A stretch of DNA of 64,000 nt from JAWKHR01 sp041394725 (GTDB lineage: Bacteria; Acidobacteriota; Vicinamibacteria; Vicinamibacterales; SCN-69-37). Where the stretch lies: contig JAWKHR010000011.1 in NCBI GenBank assembly GCA_041394725.1, forward strand, positions 90,469-154,468, read 5' to 3'. A program made the position numbers and the translations under genes. Below the pieces are notes generated by a model. The model had not been told where the DNA came from. It saw nothing but the letters and a program-made list of their open reading frames with translations, and made no database searches. Shown in pieces: positions 16,602 to 26,341 of the stretch. Position 1 is the first letter of the stretch. Every line of letters starts with the position of its first letter.

Positions 16602-17939
16602 ATGATTCCCCGTTATACGCGTCCCGAGATGGGCGCCATCTGGAGTGACCAGCGCCGCTACCAGGCCTGGCTCGACGTGGAGCTGGCGGCGACCGACGCG
16701 CTGGCCGCCGCCGGCGTGGTGCCGGCCGCCGACGCGACGGCGCTCCGCGAGCGCGCCGGGTTCGACATCGCGCGCATCGAGGCCATCGAGCAGACCACGC
16801 AGCACGACGTCATCGCGTTCACGACCGCGGTGGCCGAGCAGGCGGGCGAGCCGGCCCGCTGGCTGCACTTCGGCCTGACCTCGTCGGACGTGCTCGACAC
16901 GGCGCTGGCGCTGCAGCTCACCGCGGCCTGCGACCTGCTGCTCGAGGACGTCGACGCGCTGGCGTCGGCCGTCCGCGCGCGCGCGCTGGAGCACCGCCGG
17001 ACCCCGATGATCGGCCGGACCCACGGCGTGCACGCCGAGCCGATGACCTTCGGCGTGAAGCTCGCCCTCTGGTATGCGGAGCTCGGGCGCAGCCGCGCCC
17101 GCCTGGTGCGGGCGCGCGAGGCGGTCGCCGTCGGCAAGATCTCCGGCGCGGTCGGCATGTTCGCCCACCTCGACCCGTCGATCGAGGAGGCGGTCTGCCG
17201 GCGGCTCGGGCTGGCGCCGGCGCCGGTCTCGTCGCAGATCATCCAGCGCGACCGGCACGCCGAGCTGATGGCCGCGCTCGCGATCCTCGCGGCGTCGCTC
17301 GAGAAGTTCGCCCTCGAGGTACGCGGGCTGCAGAAGACCGAAATCGGCGAGGTCGAGGAACCCTTCGGGCGCGGCCAGAAGGGTTCGTCGGCCATGCCGC
17401 ACAAGAAGAACCCGATCGGGTGCGAGCAGATCGTCGGCCTCGCGCGGCTGATCCGCGCCAACGCGATGGCCGCGTTCGAGAACGTGGCGCTCTGGCACGA
17501 GCGCGACATCTCGCACTCGTCGGTCGAGCGCGTGATTCTGCCCGACAGCTTCATCGCGCTCGACCACATGCTCCGCCGGTTCACCCGCATCGTCACCGGC
17601 CTGGTCGTGCACCCGGAGCGGATGCGCGAGAACCTCGGCCGGTCGCGCGGCATCGTCTTCTCGGGCAGCGTGCTGCTCGAGCTCGCGCGGCGCGGCATCT
17701 CGCGCGAGCAGGCCTACGAATGGGTCCAGCGCAACGCGATGCGGTCGGCGGCCGAGGGCCTCGACTTCAAGGCGCTCCTCGTGGCCGACCCCGACGTCGC
17801 GCGGGTGCTGCCGCGCGCGATCATCGACGAGACGTTCGACCTCGACACGCAGCTCCGCCACGTGGACGCCATCTTCGGCCGCGTGTTCGGGAGCGTGCCG
17901 GACGCGGCGCCGGTCCGCCGCGAGGGAGTGACGACGTGA
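16602..17939 (+). CDS. purB: adenylosuccinate lyase
   Basis: The 445-residue fumarase/aspartase-superfamily enzyme splits SAICAR and adenylosuccinate, releasing fumarate. The signature GSSAMPHKKNPIGCE and the catalytic-histidine regions HFGLTSSDVLDTALA and GRTHGVHAEPMTFG are intact. Its opening IPRYTRPEMGAIWSDQRRY is typical. The stop overlaps purS by GTGA, showing translational coupling. Confidence 0.97.
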   Translation: MIPRYTRPEMGAIWSDQRRYQAWLDVELAATDALAAAGVVPAADATALRERAGFDIARIEAIEQTTQHDVIAFTTAVAEQAGEPARWLHFGLTSSDVLDTALALQLTAACDLLLEDVDALASAVRARALEHRRTPMIGRTHGVHAEPMTFGVKLALWYAELGRSRARLVRAREAVAVGKISGAVGMFAHLDPSIEEAVCRRLGLAPAPVSSQIIQRDRHAELMAALAILAASLEKFALEVRGLQKTEIGEVEEPFGRGQKGSSAMPHKKNPIGCEQIVGLARLIRANAMAAFENVALWHERDISHSSVERVILPDSFIALDHMLRRFTRIVTGLVVHPERMRENLGRSRGIVFSGSVLLELARRGISREQAYEWVQRNAMRSAAEGLDFKALLVADPDVARVLPRAIIDETFDLDTQLRHVDAIFGRVFGSVPDAAPVRREGVTT

Positions 17940-18202
17940 AGGCGCGAGTGTTCGTGACGCTGAAGCCGTCCGTGTTCGATCCCCAGGGCCACACGATCGC
18001 CGAGGCCCTCCACTCGCTGGGCTACGGCGCCGTGGGCGACGTCCGGCAGGGCAAGTACTTCGAGCTCGACCTCGACGTGCCGTCGGCCGAGGCGGCACGC
18101 ACGCTGGCCGACGAGGTCGCGGGGCGCGTGCTCGCGAACCCGGTGATCGAGAGCTTCCGCATCGAGCTGCCCGACGGCGTCGACGCCGCCGGGCGAGGCT
18201 GA
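17936..18202 (+). CDS. purS: phosphoribosylformylglycinamidine synthase subunit PurS
   Basis: The 88-residue PurS opens MKARVFVTLKPSVFDPQGHTI, has SLGYGAVGDVRQGKYFELDL and ends with the NPVIESFRIEL strand. PurS bridges PurL and PurQ in the three-subunit FGAM synthase. It starts at GTG 17936 within the purB stop. Its presence fits the short PurL encoded downstream. Confidence 0.96.
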   Translation: MKARVFVTLKPSVFDPQGHTIAEALHSLGYGAVGDVRQGKYFELDLDVPSAEAARTLADEVAGRVLANPVIESFRIELPDGVDAAGRG

Positions 18203-18224
18203 ACGAGCCTGAACGAGGCTGAAC

Positions 18225-18944
18225 ATGACCTTCGCCATCGTCGTCTTCCCCGGATCGAACTGCGACCACGACGCCTACCACGCCGTGAAGCACGTGCTCG
18301 GACAGCCGGCCCGGTTCGTCTGGCACAAGGAGGCGACGATCGGCGACGCCGACGTCGTGATCCTGCCGGGCGGGTTCTCGCATGGCGACTACCTCCGGAC
18401 GGGCGCGATTGCCCGCTTCTCGCCCGTGATGGCCGACGTCCGCCGGTTCGCCGACGCCGGCGGCCCCGTGCTCGGCATCTGCAACGGCTTCCAGGTGCTG
18501 CTCGAGTGCGGCCTGCTGCCCGGCGCGATGCTCCGCAACCGTGACGTGAAGTTCCACTGCGAGTTCGTCCACCTGCGGGTGGAGCAGACCGACACCCCGT
18601 TCACCGCCGCGGCATCCAGGGGACAGGTGCTGCGGATCCCGATCGCCCACGGCGAGGGCAACTATTTCGCCCCGCCCGAGGTCATCGACGAGCTCGAGCG
18701 CGACCGGCGCGTCATCTTCCGCTACGCGACCGCGGCCGGCGAGGTGACCGACGAGGCGAACCCGAACGGGTCGATCCACAACATCGCGGGCCTCTGCAGC
18801 GCCGCGCGCAACGTGGTGGGGCTGATGCCGCACCCCGAGCGCGCCTGCGAGGCGCCGCTCGGCAGCGACGACGGGCTGGTCGTCCTGCGGTCGGTGGTCC
18901 AGGCCCTCGGCCGGAGCGGTCGCGTGGAGGCGGCGGCCCGGTGA
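18225..18944 (+). CDS. purQ: phosphoribosylformylglycinamidine synthase glutaminase subunit PurQ
   Basis: This 239-residue class I glutamine amidotransferase has the nucleophilic cysteine in LGICNGFQVLLE and the His-Glu pair in GLMPHPERA. It delivers ammonia from glutamine to PurL. The start is ATG 18225, 22 bp after purS. Its TGA overlaps the start of the following small gene (GTGA). Confidence 0.97.
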   Translation: MTFAIVVFPGSNCDHDAYHAVKHVLGQPARFVWHKEATIGDADVVILPGGFSHGDYLRTGAIARFSPVMADVRRFADAGGPVLGICNGFQVLLECGLLPGAMLRNRDVKFHCEFVHLRVEQTDTPFTAAASRGQVLRIPIAHGEGNYFAPPEVIDELERDRRVIFRYATAAGEVTDEANPNGSIHNIAGLCSAARNVVGLMPHPERACEAPLGSDDGLVVLRSVVQALGRSGRVEAAAR

Positions 18945-19155
18945 CCGAACCGGCCCGGACGCCGCAGGCCACGGTGGGCGCCGCGCTCATGGGCGGCGGG
19001 TTGCTGGTCGCGGTCATGGGCGTCCTCGTGCTCACGCGGGTCATCGCGCCGACGCTCGCCGCCGGCACGCGGACGTGGCTCGGCGCGGCCCTGGTCGGCG
19101 CGGGCGTGCTCGACGCGGTCGTCGGCGTGGTCTTCCTCAAGCGGAGCAGCGATCA

Positions 19156-19159
<4 letters not shown>
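18941..19159 (+). CDS. small two-helix membrane protein wedged between purQ and purL
   Basis: This 72-residue unknown protein has two predicted membrane helices (about 12-35 and 45-66: AALMGGGLLVAVMGVLVLT and AALVGAGVLDAVVGVVFL), a charged N-terminus and the C-terminus KRSSDQ. It starts at GTG 18941 inside the purQ stop, and its own stop overlaps the purL ATG (ATGA). Both junctions indicate a real translated gene. I know no function. Position suggests a membrane tether or a passenger. Confidence 0.75.
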
Positions 19160-21395
<2,236 letters not shown>

Positions 21396-21399
<4 letters not shown>

Positions 21400-22805
21400 C
21401 CATGGACAAGTTCCGCGAGGAGTGCGGCGTCTTCGGCATCTACGGGCACACCGAGGCGGCCAACCTCTCCTACCTCGGACTGTACGCGCTGCAGCACCGG
21501 GGCCAGGAGAGCGTCGGCATCGCGACGTCGGACGGCGCGCGCCTGAAGATGCACAAGGGCGTCGGCTACGTCGCCGACAACTTCGACGAGAGCGTGTTCG
21601 ACCGCATCGCCGGGACGAGTGCGGTCGGGCACGTGCGCTACTCGACCGCAGGCGAGAGCGGGATCAAGAACGCCCAGCCAATCCTCATCGACTGCGCCCA
21701 CGGCGAGATCGCGATCTGCCACAACGGCAACCTCGTCAACGCCCAGGAACTGCGCGAGGCGCTGGTCCGGTCGGGATCGATCTTCCAGACGACGAGCGAT
21801 ACCGAGGTGCTGCTGCACCTCTACGCCCGGTCGCAGGCGCCGACGCCCGAGGCCGCCATCGTCGAGTCCATCTCGCAGGTGCAGGGCGCGTTCTCGCTGG
21901 TGCTGCTGACGAAGGACCGGCTGATCGCGGTGCGCGACCCGCACGGCTTCCGGCCGCTCACGCTCGGCCGGCTCGGCGACGCGTGGATCGTCAGCTCGGA
22001 GACGTGCGCGCTCGATCTGATCGACGCGGAGTGGGTGCGCGACATCGAGCCGGGCGAGGTCTTCATCGCGGGACCCGAGGGCACGCGATCGATCCATCCC
22101 TTCCCGCCGGCGCCGTCGGCGCACTGCATCTTCGAGCACGTCTACTTCGCGCGGCCGGATTCGCTCGTCTTCGGGCGGAGCGTCAACGAGGTCCGCACGG
22201 AGCTGGGCCGCGCGCTTGCGCGCGAGCAGCCCGTGCCCGCCGACGTCGTGGTGCCCGTGCCCGACTCGGGCGTCTGCGCCGCCACCGGGTTCGCCGAGGC
22301 CGCGGGCCTGCCGCTGCAGATGGGCCTCATCCGCAACCACTACGTGGGCCGCACGTTCATCGAGCCCCACCAGGCCATCCGGCACTTCGGCGTGCGCGTG
22401 AAGCTGAACCCGGTGAAGAGCATCCTCGCCGGGCGGCGCGTGATCCTCGTCGACGACTCGATCGTCCGCGGCACCACGAGCCGCAAGATCGTCAAGATGG
22501 TCCGCGCCGCGGGCGCGAGGGAAGTGCACCTGCGCATCAGCTGCCCGCCCACGATCTCGCCGTGCTTCTACGGCGTCGACACGCCGAAGCGCTCCGAGCT
22601 GATCGGCGCGACCCACACGATCGAGGAGATCTGCCGCTACGTCGGCGCCGATTCGCTGGGCTACCTGAGCCTCGATGGCCTGCTGTCGGCCGTCGGCTCG
22701 GACCGCCCGTCGTACTGCACGTCCTGCTACACCGCGCAGTATCCCGTGGCCTTCCCGCAGAACGAGGCGGCGTACCTCCAGCTCGCGCTGAAACTGGTCG
22801 AGTGA
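21396..22805 (+). CDS. purF: amidophosphoribosyltransferase
   Basis: This 469-residue enzyme carries out the first committed step of purine synthesis, making phosphoribosylamine from PRPP and glutamine. The N-terminal nucleophile cysteine is C10 in REECGVFGIYG, so a nine-residue propeptide would be removed as in the B. subtilis type. The PRPP loop is VILVDDSIVRGTTSRK. Cysteines in RISCPPTISPC and YCTSCYT fit the Fe-S-containing group. It starts at ATG 21396 in the purL stop. A second ATG two codons later would also keep the frame. Confidence 0.97.
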
Positions 22806-22812
22806 GGACGCG

Positions 22813-24021
22813 ATGACGAGGCAGGCGCGCGTGGCGGCATCCGCGGCGGCGGCGTTCGCGCTGGCCCTCCTCGTTCCCGTCGTCACGGGCGGCGGGCCGG
22901 TGGCGGCGCGCCAGGAGCCGGCCGCGTCGACCGTGACCCCCGAGGCGCTCGCGGCCGCGATCGACCGGCTCGGCGACTTCGACTTCCGCACCCGCACCGA
23001 CGCCGCACGCCTCGTGCGCCGTGCGCCCGCCGCCATGGCCGCGCCCGCGCTCGCGCGCGCCGTGCGCGAGCACGACGACGAATACGTGCGGTACCGCGCC
23101 CTGGTGCTCGTCGCCGGTCTCGGGTCCGACCCGGCCGCCGGGCTGATGCGCCAGGCGCTCGAGGACCGGAACGACCGGCTCAGGACCGTGGCCGGCGGCT
23201 GGTACGAACATCATCCCGACCCGGACGTCCTGCCGGTGCTGATCCGCGTGCTCGAGGGGGAACGGTCCGAGTTCGTCAGGCCCGCCCTGACGCGCGCCGT
23301 CGCGGCGCAGTCGGCCGATCCGCGCGCGCAGGCGGCGCTGGCGCCGCTCGTGCTGCAGGGGCAGGACTTCTTCCGCGGCGGGGTCATCGAGGCGCTCGGC
23401 GACTACGGCGGCACGTTCGCCCTCGACGCCATCGACGAGGTCGCCCGCCAGGACGGCCCCCTCCAGGACGATGCCATCACGGCCATCGCGAAGCTCGGTG
23501 CGAAGGACCGGCTGACGCTCGTTGCCGGCCTGCAGAAGACCGCGTCGCCGGAACTGCAGCCCACCGTGTCGGCGGCCCTCTGCCTGCTCGGCCTCGACTG
23601 CGAGCCCCGCAAGCAGTTCATCCTCCAGTCGCTCCAGTTCGCGGCCGAGCGCGGCGACGACCAGCCGCTGCTCCGCGGCGCCGTCCACGCACTCGCACTG
23701 CTGGCGGTCCGCGGTCACGACGAGGCGCTCACGGCGCTGATCGATCGCGCCGCCGGCGCGCCCGAGGAGGTGCGCGCGCCGATCGCGCTGGCCGTCGGCC
23801 AGGTGGCGATCCGCCATCCCGAGGTGTTCCTGCGCGTGCTCGAGGCCCGGCGCGATCCGTCGCCGGGGATCGGCCTGCTGCGCGACGCCTTCGACATGCT
23901 CTCCGAGGACTTCGAGGAGGAGCGCTTCTACGTCACCGTCCGGCGGGCCTACTGGGCGGCCGCGGAGGGCTCGGCGACCCGGCGCGTCGCCGAGGCGCTC
24001 ATCGTCCAGCTGGAGTTCTGA
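22813..24021 (+). CDS. secreted or periplasmic HEAT-repeat protein
   Basis: The 402-residue protein opens with a signal-like sequence (residues 1-32, RVAASAAAAFALALLVPVV, then Ala-rich ending VAARQ). The rest is alpha-helical repeats of HEAT/PBS-lyase type: DAARLVRRAPAAMAAPALARAV, RYRALVLVAGLGSDPAAGLM, ALTRAVAAQSADPRAQAALA. Such folds are protein-binding scaffolds without catalytic residues. The gene is 7 bp after purF, and purM starts directly at its stop (TGA then GTG), so it is part of the purine operon. Export makes a direct role in purine synthesis unlikely. Confidence 0.8.
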   Translation: MTRQARVAASAAAAFALALLVPVVTGGGPVAARQEPAASTVTPEALAAAIDRLGDFDFRTRTDAARLVRRAPAAMAAPALARAVREHDDEYVRYRALVLVAGLGSDPAAGLMRQALEDRNDRLRTVAGGWYEHHPDPDVLPVLIRVLEGERSEFVRPALTRAVAAQSADPRAQAALAPLVLQGQDFFRGGVIEALGDYGGTFALDAIDEVARQDGPLQDDAITAIAKLGAKDRLTLVAGLQKTASPELQPTVSAALCLLGLDCEPRKQFILQSLQFAAERGDDQPLLRGAVHALALLAVRGHDEALTALIDRAAGAPEEVRAPIALAVGQVAIRHPEVFLRVLEARRDPSPGIGLLRDAFDMLSEDFEEERFYVTVRRAYWAAAEGSATRRVAEALIVQLEF

Positions 24022-25023
24022 GTGGCGAAGGTCGACTACCGGCAGTCCGGCGTGGACATCGACGCGGGGAACGAGGCCGTGCGCCGCATCAAGGCGCTCG
24101 CGAGATCCACCTATACGCCGGGCGTGCTCTCGGGCGTGGGCTCGTTCGGCGGCCTGTTCGCGCTCGGCGACGGAGACAGGGGGCCGGTGCTCGTGGCGAG
24201 CGCCGACGGCGTCGGCACCAAGCTGCGCCTGGCGTTCATGACGGGCATCCACGACACGATCGGCGCGGACCTGGTCAACCACTGCGTCAACGACATCCTC
24301 GTGCAGGGCGCCCGACCGCTGTTCTTCCTCGACTACCTGGCGACCGGTCGGCTCGCGCCCGACGTGGCCGAGCAGATCGTCACCGGCGTCGCCACCGCGT
24401 GTCGCGAGAACGGCTGCGCCCTGCTGGGGGGCGAGACCGCCGAGATGCCGGGGTTCTACGCCGACGGCGAATACGACGTGGCCGGATTCATCGTCGGGCT
24501 CGTCGAGCGCGAACACGTCATCGACGGCCGGCGGATCGATCGCGGCGACGTGCTGATCGCGCTGCCGTCGTCCGGCCTGCACACGAACGGCTACTCGCTC
24601 GCGAGGAAGATCGTGTTCGAGGTGCTGGGACTCGGGGTGGATGACGTCGTGCCCGAGCTCCGGGACACCGTCGGCGCGGCACTGCTGCGCACGCACCGGT
24701 CGTACCTGCCCGTCATCGGGCCGCTGCTCGGGGCGGGCGCGATCAAGGGCATGGCGCACATCACGGGCGGCGGCATCACCGAGAACCTGCCGCGCGTGCT
24801 GCCCGAGGGACGGTCATTCGCGCTCGATCGCGCGAGCTGGACGGTTCCGCCGCTGTTCGCGTGGCTGCAGCAGGCGGGCGGGCTCGACGACGCGGAGGCG
24901 TTTCGCGCGTTCAACATGGGCGTGGGCTTGATCCTCGTCGTGGCGCCGGAGGCCGCCGCCTCCACGCTGGCCAGCCTGCGCGCGTCCGGTGAAGCGGCCT
25001 GGCCCCTGGGCGAGGTCGTCTAG
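24022..25023 (+). CDS. purM: phosphoribosylformylglycinamidine cyclo-ligase (AIR synthetase)
   Basis: The 333-residue PurM closes the imidazole ring of FGAM using ATP. Motifs include the opening DYRQSGVDIDAGNEAV, VASADGVGTKLRLAF, DLVNHCVNDILVQGARPLFF and LLGGETAEMPGFY, followed by HITGGGITENLPRVLP. It starts at GTG 24022, immediately after the HEAT gene stop. The usual downstream partner purN is displaced by a 660-bp insert carrying a transposase. Confidence 0.97.
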   Translation: MAKVDYRQSGVDIDAGNEAVRRIKALARSTYTPGVLSGVGSFGGLFALGDGDRGPVLVASADGVGTKLRLAFMTGIHDTIGADLVNHCVNDILVQGARPLFFLDYLATGRLAPDVAEQIVTGVATACRENGCALLGGETAEMPGFYADGEYDVAGFIVGLVEREHVIDGRRIDRGDVLIALPSSGLHTNGYSLARKIVFEVLGLGVDDVVPELRDTVGAALLRTHRSYLPVIGPLLGAGAIKGMAHITGGGITENLPRVLPEGRSFALDRASWTVPPLFAWLQQAGGLDDAEAFRAFNMGVGLILVVAPEAAASTLASLRASGEAAWPLGEVV

Positions 25024-25587
25024 CGCCAGGGGGGCGGGTCTCCGCCCGCGCTCCGCCGCGGTTCGCGCCACGTTCACGTAGTCCACCCAGGTCTCCGATT
25101 CGAGGAACGGTGTCACGGCCAGCGGGAGCCGCGGCGTGCAGCGATGACGCTCGAACAGGCTGCACCAGGGCCAGTCCTGCGCGCGCCGCACGAGGCCCGC
25201 GCGAAGGGCATTGCGCTCGACATAGCGGCAGACGCGGATCAGCACGTCGGGTTCGTCGATCGCTTCGCTCCGGAAGCGTCCCTTGTACACGGGGCCGAGG
25301 CCCAGCGATTGCCGACGCCGGTGCCAGCGCGTCGCGTGGGTAGTCGTTACCCAGTGAAGCAGTCTCGAAAGGTCCGATGGGTCCGTCGGACCCATGACCA
25401 GGTGCCAGTGGTTGGGCATGACGCAGAAGCTGATGAGCGGCACGGGCGCCCGCGTCAGGCCTTCCCGGAGCACGCGGACGAAGGCCGAGTAATCGCGCGG
25501 CGTCGTGAACAGACGCAACCGGCGGATGCTGCGGTTCATGACGTGGAAGTAGCGCGAGGTGGTAGCCTGTCGGGCGCGTCGCGGCAT
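24814..25587 (-). CDS. REP-associated tyrosine transposase (RAYT, Y1/IS200-like), 3' end disrupted
   Basis: The protein has 257 residues from ATG 25587. It opens MPRRARQATTSRYFHVMNRS, with the HUH metal motif at H60-x-H62 in VMPNHWHLV and the likely nucleophile Y122 in CRYVERNALRAGLV. These are hallmarks of transposases that mobilise REP palindromes through single-stranded DNA. The usual C-terminal basic region (RRSxRRGRPFG type) is missing. After about residue 188 the frame runs antisense into the last 210 bp of purM until a stop at 24814, so the native 3' end appears lost. The matching repeat arm is at 25654-25703, on the transposase's 5' side. It interrupts purM-purN on the opposite strand. 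Confidence 0.85.
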   Translation of the reverse strand: MPRRARQATTSRYFHVMNRSIRRLRLFTTPRDYSAFVRVLREGLTRAPVPLISFCVMPNHWHLVMGPTDPSDLSRLLHWVTTTHATRWHRRRQSLGLGPVYKGRFRSEAIDEPDVLIRVCRYVERNALRAGLVRRAQDWPWCSLFERHRCTPRLPLAVTPFLESETWVDYVNVARTAAERGRRPAPLALDDLAQGPGRFTGRAQAGQRGGGGLRRHDEDQAHAHVERAKRLRVVEPARLLQPREQRRNRPARAIERE

Positions 25588-25653
25588 CGGGGGAACCTCT
25601 GCCGCGGGGTGGTAGCAAGGCCGGTACCGGATCCGCACGTCGGACCGCCGGTC

Positions 25654-25703
25654 GAGACCTGTCCCCGATCGAGCCGAAACTGTGGAAAACAGACCCGTCC
25701 CCC
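25654..25703 (+). repeat. single REP-like arm at the purN start
   Basis: The arm runs gagacctgtcccc, six bases (gatcga), gccgaaactgtgg, aaaacagacccgtcccc. Outside the six bases it is identical to both arms of the 15107-15230 inverted repeat. It lies 67 bp upstream of the transposase start and includes the purN GTG. No complementary second arm is obvious. A weak echo of the arm end (ggggg-cgggtct) is at 25030-25041 on the other side of the transposase. Confidence 0.9.
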
Positions 25704-26311
25704 TTGCCGTGCTCATCTCCGGCAGGGGCAGCAACCTGGCGGCCATCATGCGGGCGGCGTCCGAGGGACGGCTGCCGGGTGGGCGTCTCGACCTCGTGGT
25801 GTCCAACCGCGCGGAGGCCGGCGGCCTCGCGCTCGCTCGTGAGGCCGGAATCGAGACCCTCGTGCTCTCGCAGCGCGCCGCGCCATCCCGCGAGGCCTAC
25901 GACTCCCTGCTCGCCGAGACGCTGCGAGCCCGGGGGATCGGGTTCGTCTGCCTCGCCGGCTTCATGCGCCTGCTGGGCCCCGCGTTCTGCGCCGCGTTCC
26001 CCGATGCGATCCTGAACATCCACCCTTCGCTGCTGCCGGCCTTTCCAGGGCTCGACGCGCAGCGGCAGGCGCTCGAGCACGGCGTCGGCGTGTCGGGCGC
26101 CACCGTGCACTTCGTGACGCCCGAGCTCGACGCCGGGCCGATCGTGATGCAGCGCGCCGTCGAGGTCCGCGACCATGACGACGTGGCGTCGCTGTCGGCG
26201 CGAATCCTGGCCGTCGAGCACGAAATCTACCCCGCCGCGATCGCCCGCGTGCTGGCCGGGGGCTGGCGCATCGACGGCCGGCGAGTGCGCTGGGAGTCGC
26301 GCGCGGACTGA
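25682..26311 (+). CDS. purN: phosphoribosylglycinamide formyltransferase, start supplied by a repeat
   Basis: The 209-residue GAR transformylase uses 10-formyl-THF. Catalytic residues are N112 and H114 in ILNIHPSLLP and D150 in ELDAGPIV, and the substrate loop is VLISGRGSN. The start is GTG 25682, whose first eight codons (MENRPVPL) lie in the REP-like arm and equal those of rlmN. The family-typical sequence begins at AVLISG. A native start three to five codons before VLISG has therefore been overwritten, and ribosome binding must use the sequence gccgaaact upstream, which has no clear Shine-Dalgarno match. Confidence 0.95.
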   Translation: MENRPVPLAVLISGRGSNLAAIMRAASEGRLPGGRLDLVVSNRAEAGGLALAREAGIETLVLSQRAAPSREAYDSLLAETLRARGIGFVCLAGFMRLLGPAFCAAFPDAILNIHPSLLPAFPGLDAQRQALEHGVGVSGATVHFVTPELDAGPIVMQRAVEVRDHDDVASLSARILAVEHEIYPAAIARVLAGGWRIDGRRVRWESRAD

Positions 26312-26341
26312 GTCGTCCCCCGCCAGTCGCGCGCGGGGCCG

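Noticed and set aside
16443..18833. 796-codon minus frame across purB-purS-purQ
   Set aside because: Antisense shadow of three well-identified purine genes.
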